Source of the DNA: Clostridia bacterium
Lineage (GTDB): Bacteria > Bacillota > Clostridia > Oscillospirales > Acutalibacteraceae
Assembly: GCA_900755895.1 (NCBI GenBank)
Contig: CAAEIG010000229.1
Span: 20,307-84,306, forward strand
Length of the DNA stretch: 64,000 nt
Reading direction: 5' to 3'
Part shown: piece by piece, positions 43,358 through 52,110 of the stretch
Layout of the letters: each line of letters begins with the position of its first letter
How positions within the stretch are numbered: the stretch's first letter is position 1
The notes under the pieces: generated by a model
The model's input: only the letters and a program-made list of their open reading frames with translations
Told to the model about the DNA's origin: nothing
Database searches by the model: none
Program-made: the position numbers and the translations under genes

Positions 43358-44275
43358 ATGGAACTTTTAGTTAACGAGGAAAAACGGGAGCTGAAATCCC
43401 ACGGAACCTTCGCCTTTCCGGTGAACATCAGCCGCAAACGCCTGTCCTCTTATGGAACGGGCTCCTTCCCCTGGCACTGGCACGATGAGGTGGAACTCAC
43501 TTTGATCCTCTCCGGGAGCATCGACTACCGGGTCAACGACAGCCGGTATCTGCTCCGAGCCGGGGAGGGGCTTTTCTGCAACTCTGACGCTCTTCACTCC
43601 GGCAGCCGGCTGGAATCCGGCGAGGACTGCGACTACGTCTCCCTCACCTTCCACCCCAGGCTGCTGGGAGGCTACGAGGGCTGCGTCTTGGGCAGCAAAT
43701 TTGTGGAAGTCTTGGCCGGCGGGGATCCTTCCTCCCTGCAGCTCTCCCAAAAGGAGCACTGGCAGCGGAAGGTTTTGGACATGCTGGAGGAGATCTATCA
43801 GCTCTCCCAAAACCGCCCGGAGACCTACGAGCTGGAAGTCCAGCGGCTGCTGCTGGGCATCTGGAGCGGCCTGTACCGCCACCGAGCCGACCAGGGCGGA
43901 CCACCCTCCGATCCGGAACGGGTGGAACGTCTGCGGGTGATCCTCTCCTACCTCCACGAAAATTACGGGGAAAAGATCACCCTGGAGGATGTGGCAAAGC
44001 AGGTGGGGCTGTGCAAAAGCGAGTGCTGCCGGTTCTTTAAGCGGCAGATGAACCAATCCCTCTTTGACTATCTTTTGGATTACCGCATTGGACGCAGCCT
44101 CCCCCTGCTTCAAGAGGGGGCCTCCACCGTGGCGGAGGTGGCCTCCCAGGTGGGATTTTCCAATCCGGCCTATTTTTCCAAGGTATTCCGCAGCCGGATG
44201 AAGCAGTCCCCCAGAGAGTACCAGCATCAAGCTGCACCAGGTTTATTGGAGGACATGGGGAGGGACACGCCATGA
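43358..44275 (+). CDS. AraC-family transcriptional regulator
   Basis: A 305-residue protein with an N-terminal cupin-like sensor domain (HWHDEVELTLIL, about residues 40-90) and a C-terminal double helix-turn-helix (LEDVAKQVGLCKSECCRFFKRQMNQSLFDYLLDYRIGRS-type and VAEVASQVGFSNPAYFSKVFR). It probably responds to a sugar. Its stop overlaps the esterase gene, and it faces galE, which it might control; this is inference. Confidence 0.9.
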   Translation: MELLVNEEKRELKSHGTFAFPVNISRKRLSSYGTGSFPWHWHDEVELTLILSGSIDYRVNDSRYLLRAGEGLFCNSDALHSGSRLESGEDCDYVSLTFHPRLLGGYEGCVLGSKFVEVLAGGDPSSLQLSQKEHWQRKVLDMLEEIYQLSQNRPETYELEVQRLLLGIWSGLYRHRADQGGPPSDPERVERLRVILSYLHENYGEKITLEDVAKQVGLCKSECCRFFKRQMNQSLFDYLLDYRIGRSLPLLQEGASTVAEVASQVGFSNPAYFSKVFRSRMKQSPREYQHQAAPGLLEDMGRDTP

Positions 44276-44961
44276 AAGGAACTCTGCACACTGTCACCTT
44301 GGACGGACGTTTCTGCGCTTGCCTGGTTCCCCAGGGAATCGGCCCCTTCCCGTTGGCTGTGCTCTGCGGCTGGGAGCTGGAGGAGAAATTGGCCGCCTAC
44401 GCTCAGGACCTCCCCCCTGCTGTGCTGTTCTATGCCCGTGCCGATGGAAACCGGGATTTCACCCCCTGGCCCGCCCCGCCCATCCGAGAGGGGGAAATCT
44501 TTTCTGGAGAGGCGGAAGGATACCTGCACTTTCTCACAGGAACCGCCCTTCCTTATATAGAAAAGGAATGGGGCGCAGATCCCCGGCCTGAGGCCCGGGG
44601 GATTTTGGGCTACTCCCTGGGTGGGTTGTTTGCCCTGTGGGCCCAACGCCAAGGGAACTGCTTTCAGCTGGCAGGCTCCCTGTCCGGCTCCCTCTGGTAC
44701 CCGGGATGGCTGGACTACCTGGAACAGCATCCTCCCCGGCAGCGGGAAAAGGTGTACCTCTCCTTGGGGGACAGGGAGGAATACGGCGGCCCTCCCCTGC
44801 TGCGCACCGTGGGGGACTGCACCCGCCGGACCCATACCCTCTGTGAAGCGTTCGGCGCCGAGACGGTGCTGGAGTGGAACCGGGGCGGCCACGGAAAAGC
44901 TGTGGACAGCCGCTGGATCAAAGCGTTGACTTGGGCCATCCCCAAACTGAGAGAGGAGTGA
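44272..44961 (+). CDS. Alpha/beta-hydrolase-type esterase
   Basis: A 229-residue protein with nucleophile motif GYSLGG at about residue 110 and a C-terminal His in the RGGHGKAVDSRW segment, like esterase D/IroE-type putative esterases. The overlap with the AraC gene is 4 nt. Substrate unknown. Confidence 0.85.
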   Translation: MKGTLHTVTLDGRFCACLVPQGIGPFPLAVLCGWELEEKLAAYAQDLPPAVLFYARADGNRDFTPWPAPPIREGEIFSGEAEGYLHFLTGTALPYIEKEWGADPRPEARGILGYSLGGLFALWAQRQGNCFQLAGSLSGSLWYPGWLDYLEQHPPRQREKVYLSLGDREEYGGPPLLRTVGDCTRRTHTLCEAFGAETVLEWNRGGHGKAVDSRWIKALTWAIPKLREE

Positions 44962-44967
44962 CACAGG

Positions 44968-46329
44968 ATGGATCAGCAATCTCTGTTTTCAAAAGAGGAT
45001 CCTCGGGACATTCCCCTGGCCACCCGGATGCGCCCCCGCACTTTGGAGGAGTTTGTGGGCCAGGAACACCTGCTGGGACAAGGGAAAGTGCTCCGCCAGC
45101 TGATTGAGGAGGACCGGGTGTCTTCCATGATCTTCTGGGGGCCGCCCGGGGTGGGCAAGACCACCTTGGCCAGAATCATCGCCGGAAAGACAAAGTCCAA
45201 CTTTATCAATTTCAGCGCCGTGACCAGTGGGATCAAGGAGATCAAAGGGGTCATGACTCAAGCGGAACAGAATCGGATGCTAGGAGAGAGGACCATCCTC
45301 TTTGTGGACGAGATCCACCGGTTTAACAAGGCTCAGCAGGACGCCTTCCTCCCCTTCGTGGAAAAGGGCAGCATTGTGCTCATTGGCGCCACCACAGAGA
45401 ATCCTTCTTTTGAGGTGAACTCCGCGTTGCTGTCTCGGTGCCGGGTCTTTGTGCTTCAAGCTCTGTCCCCCCAGGATTTGCAGAAGCTGTTGAAAAACGC
45501 CCTGACAGACCCTCGGGGCTTTGGAGGACAAGATATCCGCCTGGAAGAGGGAACCCTGGAGGCCGTCGCCAACTTTGCCAACGGCGACGCCCGTACAGCC
45601 CTGGGCACTTTGGAAATGGTGGTCCTAAACGGTCGACGGGAACGGGAAACCACCTATGTCACCCAGGATATCTTGGAACAGTGTACCAACCGCAAAAGCC
45701 TGCTCTATGACAAAAACGGCGAGGAACACTACAATCTCATTTCGGCCCTGCACAAGTCCATGCGCAACAGTGACCCGGACGCGGCAGTCTACTGGCTGGC
45801 CCGGATGCTGGAAGCCGGGGAGGATCCTCTCTACGTGGCCCGGCGGCTGATCCGTTTTGCCAGTGAAGACGTGGGCATGGCGGATTCCCGGGCTTTGGAA
45901 ATCACCACGGCAGCCTATCAAGCCAGTCATTTCATCGGCATGCCCGAATGCAGTGTCACGCTGACCCATGCGGTGGTGTATCTGTCTTTGGCGCCCAAGT
46001 CCAACGCGCTGTACCGGGCCTATGAAACAGCAAAAAGCGATGCCCAGAAGATGCTGGCTGAACCGGTACCTCTGGTCATCCGCAACGCCCCCACCAGTTT
46101 GATGAAAGAGCTGCACTACGGCGAGGGGTACGAGTACGCCCACAACACCCAGGAGAAGCTCACCACCATGGAATGTCTTCCGGAGTCTCTGCGGGGCAAG
46201 CGGTACTATCTGCCCACTACCCAGGGCAGTGAGCGCCGGGCCGCTGAACGGCTGGAACAGATTCTTGCCTGGAAGCAGGCCCACCGAGAAGCAGATGAGC
46301 AAAAGGAAGAAAAGAAAAAACAGCAGTGA
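44968..46329 (+). CDS. rarA: Replication-associated recombination protein A (RarA/MgsA)
   Basis: A 453-residue AAA+ ATPase related to clamp loaders and involved in stalled-fork processing. Seen: Walker [10 protein letters not shown] (about 56-64), Walker [11 protein letters not shown], sensor-1 GATTENPSF and the C-terminal Ala-rich oligomerisation domain ([20 protein letters not shown]). It follows the esterase by 6 nt but is unrelated in function. Confidence 0.95.
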   Translation: MDQQSLFSKEDPRDIPLATRMRPRTLEEFVGQEHLLGQGKVLRQLIEEDRVSSMIFWGPPGVGKTTLARIIAGKTKSNFINFSAVTSGIKEIKGVMTQAEQNRMLGERTILFVDEIHRFNKAQQDAFLPFVEKGSIVLIGATTENPSFEVNSALLSRCRVFVLQALSPQDLQKLLKNALTDPRGFGGQDIRLEEGTLEAVANFANGDARTALGTLEMVVLNGRRERETTYVTQDILEQCTNRKSLLYDKNGEEHYNLISALHKSMRNSDPDAAVYWLARMLEAGEDPLYVARRLIRFASEDVGMADSRALEITTAAYQASHFIGMPECSVTLTHAVVYLSLAPKSNALYRAYETAKSDAQKMLAEPVPLVIRNAPTSLMKELHYGEGYEYAHNTQEKLTTMECLPESLRGKRYYLPTTQGSERRAAERLEQILAWKQAHREADEQKEEKKKQQ

Positions 46330-46335
46330 GCAAAG

Positions 46336-46366
46336 AAACCGGCGGAATGATTCTGCCGGTTTTTTC
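46336..46366 (+). terminator. Terminator of rarA
   Basis: An 8-bp stem (46336-46343 with 46355-46362) and T run. Confidence 0.85.
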
Positions 46367-46415
46367 CATAATCGCACATTGTTTTTTTGATTCGTTCAAA
46401 GTTTTTTAACATTCA

Positions 46416-46444
46416 TTGACATTCGTCATTTCCCACATTATAAT
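46416..46444 (+). promoter_or_regulatory. Promoter of the NCS2 permease transcript
   Basis: Perfect TTGACA (46416-46421), 17 bp, perfect TATAAT (46439-46444). Confidence 0.92.
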
Positions 46445-46463
46445 CGACATGTAACCATCCGGT

Positions 46464-46551
46464 GCGGACGCCTTTGCAACGATCCCTCTGTCGGTGCGGT
46501 CTTGGACAGTGGCTGATCGGGAAATCGTGTCCGCTCCTGCCGCTTGAGCGG
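46464..46551 (+). promoter_or_regulatory. Structured leader of the NCS2 permease, candidate riboswitch
   Basis: In the roughly 125-nt leader, GCGGAC (46464-46469) pairs with GTCCGC (46529-46534) as an outer helix, CGATC (46480-46484) with GATCG (46515-46519), and CTGTC (46488-46492) with GACAG (46505-46509). ACGAT (46479-46483) can instead pair with ATCGT (46524-46528), which is mutually exclusive with the CGATC helix. A CCGC-TTGA-GCGG hairpin (46540-46551) followed by AATTTT and the ribosome site lies downstream. The purine-aptamer consensus is absent. Confidence 0.5.
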
Positions 46552-46575
46552 TAATTTTATCAGGAAGGTGAGCAA

Positions 46576-47952
46576 ATGGAAAAATTCTTCAAACTTAAGG
46601 AGAACGGCACCACCGTCAGCCGGGAAATCATCGCCGGTTTGACCACGTTCTTCGCCATGGCCTACATCATTGTGGTCAACCCCAACACCCTGAGCGGGCG
46701 AGCCGGCGGCCTGGAAGAGGAACTCATGCCCTGGGGTGCCGTGTTCCTGGCCACCATCATCGCCTCCATCATCGGCACCTTGGTGATGGGCTTGGTGGCA
46801 AACGTTCCCTACGCCCAAGCCCCCGGCATGGGCCTGAACGCCTTCTTCGTGTACACCGTGTGCCTGGGCCTGGGCTTCACCTGGCAGCAGACCCTCTCCA
46901 TGGTGTTCATCTGCGGTCTGATTAACATTATCATCACCGTGACAAAGCTCCGTAAGTTCATCATCAAGTCCATCCCCCGCAGCCTGCAGAACGCTATTGG
47001 CGGAGGCATCGGCATCTTTGTGGCTTACATCGGCTTTTTGAACGTGAGCTTCGTCAACTTTGATTCCGGCGTGCCTGCCATGGCCATTTTGAACAACCCC
47101 ACTCTCTGGCTGTTCCTCATTGGCCTGGTGCTCACCATCATCCTGCTGGTGTGCAACGTCAAGGGCGCCATTTTGATCGGCATTGTGGCCACTGCCATCA
47201 TTGGCATCCCCATGGGAGTCACCTCCCTGGGCAGCTCCATCAGCTTCACCGAGGCTTGCCAGCAGCTGCCCATCACCTTCGGAGCCATCTTCACCAGCGC
47301 TGGACTGCCCTCTCTGTTCTCTGACGCTGCCAAGATTCCCCTGGTGCTGATCACCATTTTTGCCTTCAGCATTTCCGATACCTTCGACACCATCGGCACC
47401 TTCATCGGCACCGGCCGTCGCACCGGCATCTTCTCCGATGAGGACGAGAAGGCCATGGAGAGCCAGGCTGGCTTCCATTCTAAGATGGATAAGGCCCTGT
47501 TTGCCGACGCTACCGCCACCTCCATCGGCGCTATCTTCGGCACCTCCAACACCACCACCTTTGTGGAGAGCGCCGCCGGCATCGGCGCTGGCGGCCGCAC
47601 CGGCCTGACCAGCGTGGTCGTGGCAATTTGCTTCGCCCTCAGCGCTTTCTTGGCTACCTTCGTCAGCGCCATCCCCTCCGCTGCCACTGCTCCCGCTCTG
47701 GTGCTGGTGGGCGTTATGATGACCTCCTCCTTCAAGGAGATCAAGTGGGATGACCTGAGCGAAGCCATCCCCGCCTTCTTTGCAGGCATCTTCATGGCTC
47801 TCTGCTACAGCATCTCCTATGGCATCGCAGCCGGCTTCATCACCTATTGCATCGTCAAGGTTTGCAAGGGCAAGGCCAAGGAAGTCCATCCCATCCTGTG
47901 GGTGGTCACCGCTCTGTTCATTCTGAACTTCATCCTGCTGGCCATCATCTAA
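46576..47952 (+). CDS. NCS2/AzgA-type purine permease
   Basis: A 458-residue transporter with about 13 membrane segments, likely for guanine/hypoxanthine or adenine (PbuG/GhxP group). Seen: ITFFAMAYIIVVNP near the start, NAFFVYTV, and the motif DTFDTIGTFIGTGRRTG with GTSNTTTFVESAAGIGAGGRTGLT, which are family signatures. It stands alone with its own promoter, leader and terminator. The exact substrate is not known. Confidence 0.9.
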   Translation: MEKFFKLKENGTTVSREIIAGLTTFFAMAYIIVVNPNTLSGRAGGLEEELMPWGAVFLATIIASIIGTLVMGLVANVPYAQAPGMGLNAFFVYTVCLGLGFTWQQTLSMVFICGLINIIITVTKLRKFIIKSIPRSLQNAIGGGIGIFVAYIGFLNVSFVNFDSGVPAMAILNNPTLWLFLIGLVLTIILLVCNVKGAILIGIVATAIIGIPMGVTSLGSSISFTEACQQLPITFGAIFTSAGLPSLFSDAAKIPLVLITIFAFSISDTFDTIGTFIGTGRRTGIFSDEDEKAMESQAGFHSKMDKALFADATATSIGAIFGTSNTTTFVESAAGIGAGGRTGLTSVVVAICFALSAFLATFVSAIPSAATAPALVLVGVMMTSSFKEIKWDDLSEAIPAFFAGIFMALCYSISYGIAAGFITYCIVKVCKGKAKEVHPILWVVTALFILNFILLAII

Positions 47953-47971
47953 ATGGCTCTGCCGAGACCGC

Positions 47972-48014
47972 AAAATCCCCCGCCTTCCACGTTTGGAAAG
48001 CGGGGGATTTTTCA
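47972..48014 (+). terminator. Terminator of the NCS2 permease
   Basis: An outer stem (47972-47982 with 48001-48012 region) and an inner cttcca/ggaaag pair, then a T run. Confidence 0.85.
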
Positions 48015-48115
48015 GCTCCTATAGCAAGCCAAGAAGCTTTACAGCACTGCAATTTATCAGGAATTTTGCCAAAGTTTGCAAATGAAAGCGAAAAGCCAAA
48101 CCACTTTACAGTTCA

Positions 48116-49447
48116 TCAATCCGCGCCCAGAGCTGCCATGGTGATATAGTTATAAGGCTGGTTAAAGTGGGGCAGGAAAAAGATATCCAACAGCTTCAGC
48201 TTGTCAATGGTGACATGCTCCTCAATGGCCAAAGAGAACATGTGCAGACCCATGGAGACATCGTAATCAGAGATGAGCTGAGCTCCCAGCACCTCCCGAG
48301 TATCAGCGTCATAGACAATGCGGCAGGTGGTCTTGGTGTTGCCCGACTCAATAAAGCTGGCCTTCTGCCAATCGGTGTACTCGGTGGACTTTGCATGGAA
48401 TCCGCAATCCTTGGCCTTCTGCAGCGTCAAGCCGGTGGAGAACAGATTCAGCCCCCAGATGGAAATCCCGTTGGATCCCTGCACACCAGGGCTCTCCAAC
48501 TTGGTTCCACAAGCGTTGTGGGCTGCCAAAATACCGGAGCGCACAGCGTTGGTGGCCAAAGCAATATAGTCGTCCGCCCGCTTGGCGTTGTTGTAAATGG
48601 TGGCACAGTCACCCACAGCGTAAACATCCGGATCACTGGTACGCTGGCAACGATCCACATGATAAGCGCCCTTCAGCAGCTCCAGATGGTCTGCTCCCAA
48701 AGCTGTGTTCGGCTTGAAGCCAATGGCAAACACCACCATGTTCGTATCGTAGCCGCCCTGGTCCGTGACCACACGACAGACTTTGCCGTCCTTGCCCTCA
48801 ATAGCCGTGACAGTCTGACCGAAGCAAAGCTCCAGCCCGTGGGAGGAGAGATTTTCCGCCATACGGTCGCAGAAGTCCCGATCATAATAGCCGGAAAGGC
48901 AGGTCTGGGCGCAATCCACCAGACGACACTTACGGCCGTTGCGCACAAAGGCCTCTGCCAGCTCCACACCGATATAGCCTGCGCCCACCACGGTGACGTC
49001 CTTGATATCAGGGTCTGAAAGCTTCTTGACCACTGCTTCCGCATCCTGGAACAACTTGACAAACTGCACATTGTCCAGCTCCATACCGGGAAGGTTGGGG
49101 CGGATGGGCAGAGACCCGGTGGCCAGGATCAGCTTGTCGTAGGGCTGGCTGATCGCCTCGCCATCCTTGGAGGTGGCATGGACAATTTTCTCATCAAAGT
49201 CAATGGAATCCACAGAGGTCTCCAAGTGGACCGTGGCGCCCTTTCGCTGGAACTGGTCCGGAGAAGCGTAAAACAGTCCGCCGGGACCGCTGATCTGATG
49301 GCCGATCCAAAGGGCCATGCCGCAGCCCAAAAAGCTGATATTGCTGTTCTGGTCAAAAATGATGACATTTTCATCCGGGTACTGATCCAGGATGGTGTTG
49401 ATAGCAGCGGTGCCTGCATGGTTGGCACCAATGACGACAATGTTCAC
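48116..49447 (-). CDS. nox: NADH oxidase (FAD, CoA-disulfide-reductase family)
   Basis: A 443-residue flavoprotein that probably reduces O2 to water with NADH. Seen: the FAD site GANHAGTAA, the redox Cys in [12 protein letters not shown] (about residue 42, the sulfenic-acid Cys), the NAD site [13 protein letters not shown], and [10 protein letters not shown]. It would detoxify O2 in an anaerobe. The start is a GTG with AAAGAGG upstream. Palindromes flank the promoter. Confidence 0.92.
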   Translation of the reverse strand: MNIVVIGANHAGTAAINTILDQYPDENVIIFDQNSNISFLGCGMALWIGHQISGPGGLFYASPDQFQRKGATVHLETSVDSIDFDEKIVHATSKDGEAISQPYDKLILATGSLPIRPNLPGMELDNVQFVKLFQDAEAVVKKLSDPDIKDVTVVGAGYIGVELAEAFVRNGRKCRLVDCAQTCLSGYYDRDFCDRMAENLSSHGLELCFGQTVTAIEGKDGKVCRVVTDQGGYDTNMVVFAIGFKPNTALGADHLELLKGAYHVDRCQRTSDPDVYAVGDCATIYNNAKRADDYIALATNAVRSGILAAHNACGTKLESPGVQGSNGISIWGLNLFSTGLTLQKAKDCGFHAKSTEYTDWQKASFIESGNTKTTCRIVYDADTREVLGAQLISDYDVSMGLHMFSLAIEEHVTIDKLKLLDIFFLPHFNQPYNYITMAALGAD

Positions 49448-49461
49448 AGGGATAACCTCTT

Positions 49462-49474
49462 TTCTAAATTAGAA
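49462..49474. promoter_or_regulatory. Palindrome in the nox leader
   Basis: TTCTAAATTAGAA, a 13-bp perfect palindrome about 20 nt after the expected transcription start. A similar one, TTTTCT-AAA-AGAAAA (49529-49543), is upstream of the -35 box. The regulator is not known. Confidence 0.45.
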
Positions 49475-49495
49475 TTTGCAGCAGGTGCTAGCATC

Positions 49496-49524
49496 ACTAT
49501 AGCTGTTTGATAAAACTTTGTCAA
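49496..49524 (-). promoter_or_regulatory. Promoter of nox
   Basis: Minus-strand TTGACA (49524-49519), 17 bp, TATAGT (49501-49496). Confidence 0.85.
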
Positions 49525-49613
49525 TACCTTTTCTAAAAGAAAATAGCGAAATGGCGGGAAAAACTAAAAAAAATAAGAATGGAACACTTTTTTATTTTTT
49601 CCAAACTTACAAG

Positions 49614-49642
49614 AAAAAAACCGTCCGGCATCCACCGGACGG
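49614..49642 (-). terminator. Terminator of a minus-strand small-ORF transcript
   Basis: A perfect 8-bp stem (49621-49628 with 49635-49642) and seven T residues on the minus strand. It can only serve a transcript that starts between 49643 and about 49830. Confidence 0.8.
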
Positions 49643-49777
49643 CTAGGAGAGGGAGGTAAAATCTATGAAGAAAAGCAAGGGAGGAAGGGTACTTTTTTGA
49701 AGTTCCTTTCCTTCTGCTGTGACTATAGTATATCCACCGTCTTTGAATGGGATGTGAACAACTTCTAAGGCTTTCAT
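49643..49777 (-). CDS. Small ORF of 44 codons, unknown function
   Basis: MKALEVVHIPFKDGGYTIV opens a 44-residue peptide with a Leu/Phe-rich hydrophobic tail. AAAGAGG is 4-5 nt before the ATG, and the stop codon abuts the terminator at 49642. No good promoter is seen. The longer frame to 49825 has no ribosome site. Confidence 0.4.
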   Translation of the reverse strand: MKALEVVHIPFKDGGYTIVTAEGKELQKSTLPPLLFFIDFTSLS

Positions 49778-49809
49778 GAATCCTCTTTTAAAGATCTGAG
49801 AACAGGCGG

Positions 49810-49839
49810 TTGCACGGTGGGACAATCCGGTGCTATAAT
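49810..49839 (+). promoter_or_regulatory. Promoter of the inositol-phosphatase-family gene
   Basis: TTGCAC (49810-49815), 18 bp, TATAAT (49834-49839). The longest reading frame starts inside this promoter, which rules that start out. Confidence 0.78.
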
Positions 49840-49878
49840 GGCTGCGGGGTTAGCCCCAAGAAAGGAAGGATCCCTACT

Positions 49879-50676
49879 ATGGATTTGGAAAAGCTGGCAC
49901 AGGACGTTGGAGAAGTGATGAGACAAGCTGCAGATCTGGTACTCTCCATCCCCCGCCCCAAGGTGTTCACAAAAGAGGGTCATGCTAATTTTGTCACAGA
50001 GGCGGATGTGGCATCCCAAAAATTCCTCGTGGAAAAGCTGGAGGCTCTGCTGCCCCAGGCCCACTTCTTTGCCGAGGAACAGGATGAAAACGTCATGGCC
50101 CCAGGATATAACTGGGTCATTGACCCCATTGACGGCACCACCAATTTTATCCGGGCCTACCGGCCCTCTGCCATCTCTGTGGGCCTGGTGGAGGACGGCA
50201 AGGGGATCTTGGGGTTGGTGTTAGACCTGTCCTGTGGGGACCTGTTTTCCGCAGTGGATGGCAAGGGTGCCTTTTGCAATGGAGAGCCCATTCAAGCCTC
50301 GGACACCTCCGTGGAAAACGCCTTGATTGCCTTTGGCACCTCCCCCTACTACCGGGAGCTGATGGACCCCACCTTCTCCGTGCTCAAGGAGCTCTTTGCC
50401 CAGTGCGGTGACCTGCGCCGCAGCGGGTCCGCAGCAGTGGATCTGTGCAATGTGGCTGCCGGCAGGTGCGATGGCTTCTTTGAGCTGCAGCTCTCCCCGT
50501 GGGATTATGCGGCGGGCTCAGTGATCCTGCGGGAAGCAGGCGCCGTCATCGGCACCGCGCCTTGGATGGAGTTCCGCTACGACCGGAAGCAGCCCATCCT
50601 GGCGGGCACCAAAGCCCTCTATCCCCTGCTGGAACAAGCGGTCTCGGCTCAAGAACCGGCATTGAAGCAGCTGTAA
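49879..50676 (+). CDS. Inositol monophosphatase-family phosphatase
   Basis: A 265-residue Mg2+/Li+-sensitive phosphatase with motif DPIDGTTNF (metal site) and SPWDYAAG (second metal Asp). The substrate may be inositol phosphate, fructose 1,6-bisphosphate or 3'-phosphoadenosine phosphate; this cannot be decided. AAGGAAGGA lies before ATG 49879. The gene is followed by a strong terminator. Confidence 0.9.
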   Translation: MDLEKLAQDVGEVMRQAADLVLSIPRPKVFTKEGHANFVTEADVASQKFLVEKLEALLPQAHFFAEEQDENVMAPGYNWVIDPIDGTTNFIRAYRPSAISVGLVEDGKGILGLVLDLSCGDLFSAVDGKGAFCNGEPIQASDTSVENALIAFGTSPYYRELMDPTFSVLKELFAQCGDLRRSGSAAVDLCNVAAGRCDGFFELQLSPWDYAAGSVILREAGAVIGTAPWMEFRYDRKQPILAGTKALYPLLEQAVSAQEPALKQL

Positions 50677-50683
50677 ATAAACG

Positions 50684-50721
50684 AATCACCTCGTGGCACA
50701 CTAACCACGAGGTGATTTTTT
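50684..50721 (+). terminator. Terminator that also carries a ribosome site
   Basis: A perfect 13-bp stem (50684-50696 with 50705-50717) and T run ending at 50721. The 3' arm contains GAGGTG, which is 7 nt before the ATG of the next ORF, so the hairpin would hide that site. Confidence 0.9.
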
Positions 50722-50904
50722 ATGGCCTATTACGACCTTCACGCACTGCTGGACAGCAGCTCCAGCACCAGGGAATACTTTCTCTCACTGCCCATTGACC
50801 TGCAGATCAAGCTCCATCAGAAGAAAGAACTTGTCCACACAGCGGAGGATCTCCACCGGCTGGCCCTGCTCCTGCGCCGGGACGCCGGACCCTCAGCGTT
50901 TTAG
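50722..50904 (+). CDS. Small ORF of 60 codons, function unknown
   Basis: MAYYDLHALLDSSSSTREYF starts a 60-residue acidic-to-basic helical protein with no signal peptide. The ATG follows the terminator T run, and the ribosome site is in the terminator stem. It overlaps the convergent minus-strand gene by 12 nt. The codon pattern is like the neighbouring genes. Expression needs read-through of the terminator or its own promoter. Confidence 0.45.
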   Translation: MAYYDLHALLDSSSSTREYFLSLPIDLQIKLHQKKELVHTAEDLHRLALLLRRDAGPSAF

Positions 50905-52092
50905 GGAGTGATTCTCCTGGGCCGTGCAGCCCTCCCTGCTGTACCGTGCCTTTTCATACAGACTGTGGAGCAGGCTGTCGGAGAGTCCTACACCCTCTTC
51001 AATCTCTTGGGGCGCTGCCCACCGGGGAGGGCGCTCCTTGGCTTGGCGCAGCACCGCCCGGCGATATTTGCGCCGGACCTGAGCTGTGGGAGAACGGTCC
51101 CACAAGGCGGGACGCTTCTGACGCTGAGTGGGAAGCTCCTCTTCCTGCTGGTCCACATCCCGACGTAAAAACTGCACCACGTCCCGGTGATCCACAAAGG
51201 TTCCATGGAAATTGCGGATCACCATGTACAGCAGGTACAACAGCACCGAGCCGCACATGACGGCTGCCACAGCCCACAACAGGTACTTCACAAAGACGGG
51301 CATGGTGTGATCCTTCCCGTCGTCCATACTCTCCCGAAAAGCTGTCATATCCATGGAGGGCATAGCAGCCTGCTGTTCCTCCACTCGCACCTGGGATTGC
51401 CCCCGGGGCGGGTCGGGGTCAATGCGCAGATAGCCGTCCTCAATGGCCAGGGCCGGGAGCAACAGTCCCCCCGCCACCACCAACATCCCCAGCAGTGCCA
51501 GACCACTGGTGCGCAATATCCGCTTCACTGGCAAGCCGCTCATCCCGCGGTTGAGATCGAGATAGCGGTCAATGACAAGAAATCCCCGGTACCCACCGCA
51601 CAACAGCAGGTACAACGCCGCCCAAATCAGAGTCAACCGCTGAAGGGGCGGACTGCCGTACAAGGCACTGTAAAGAAAGGGTATCAAAGCCGCCGCTGCC
51701 AAAGCAGGGGTGGGTTTATCCATCAGGGAGTCCACCGGGTCCTCAGAGAGGCTATTCTTCCCCCGGAAGAAACACACCAGGGCCACGGGAATCACCGCCA
51801 CCGGGTGGCCCAACAAAGGCCATGCAACCAAGCAGCACACCAGACTCCAAGGGATATACTGCAGCAGCCCCCAACCGGGACGGGAACTGCACAGTTGAGC
51901 ACCCACGTCCGCCGCAGCAATGGGGATCATGGACACCAACCCCCACCATAGCCGCCAGGGAAGCACACCATCCCCTTGCAAGGCCCGGAACACTGTGCCG
52001 TAAAACAGCGCGTAAAGCATGGCGCAATGAATCCACCCTAAGGATTGCAGTAGCAGCTGTCTCCAGCCGCCAAACCATCGTATCAGCTTCAT
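50893..52092 (-). CDS. Multi-pass membrane protein with DUF4129-like C-terminus
   Basis: About 399 residues with nine or so membrane helices, an extracellular loop, a last helix near residue 285 and a cytoplasmic tail in which RKYRRAVLRQAKERPPRWAAPQEIEEG and a final YEKARYS resemble the DUF4129 domain seen with transglutaminase-like proteins. It is the third gene of the MoxR-DUF58 cluster. The ATG at 52092 has AAAGGCGG upstream; GTG 52101 lies too near that site. Confidence 0.75.
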   Translation of the reverse strand: MKLIRWFGGWRQLLLQSLGWIHCAMLYALFYGTVFRALQGDGVLPWRLWWGLVSMIPIAAADVGAQLCSSRPGWGLLQYIPWSLVCCLVAWPLLGHPVAVIPVALVCFFRGKNSLSEDPVDSLMDKPTPALAAAALIPFLYSALYGSPPLQRLTLIWAALYLLLCGGYRGFLVIDRYLDLNRGMSGLPVKRILRTSGLALLGMLVVAGGLLLPALAIEDGYLRIDPDPPRGQSQVRVEEQQAAMPSMDMTAFRESMDDGKDHTMPVFVKYLLWAVAAVMCGSVLLYLLYMVIRNFHGTFVDHRDVVQFLRRDVDQQEEELPTQRQKRPALWDRSPTAQVRRKYRRAVLRQAKERPPRWAAPQEIEEGVGLSDSLLHSLYEKARYSREGCTAQENHSLKR

Positions 52093-52110
52093 CCTGTTCA
52101 CCGCCTTTCC

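Noticed and set aside
46464..46551. Standard purine riboswitch before the NCS2 permease
   Set aside because: The conserved three-way-junction sequence of purine aptamers is not there; only the unexplained structure is reported.
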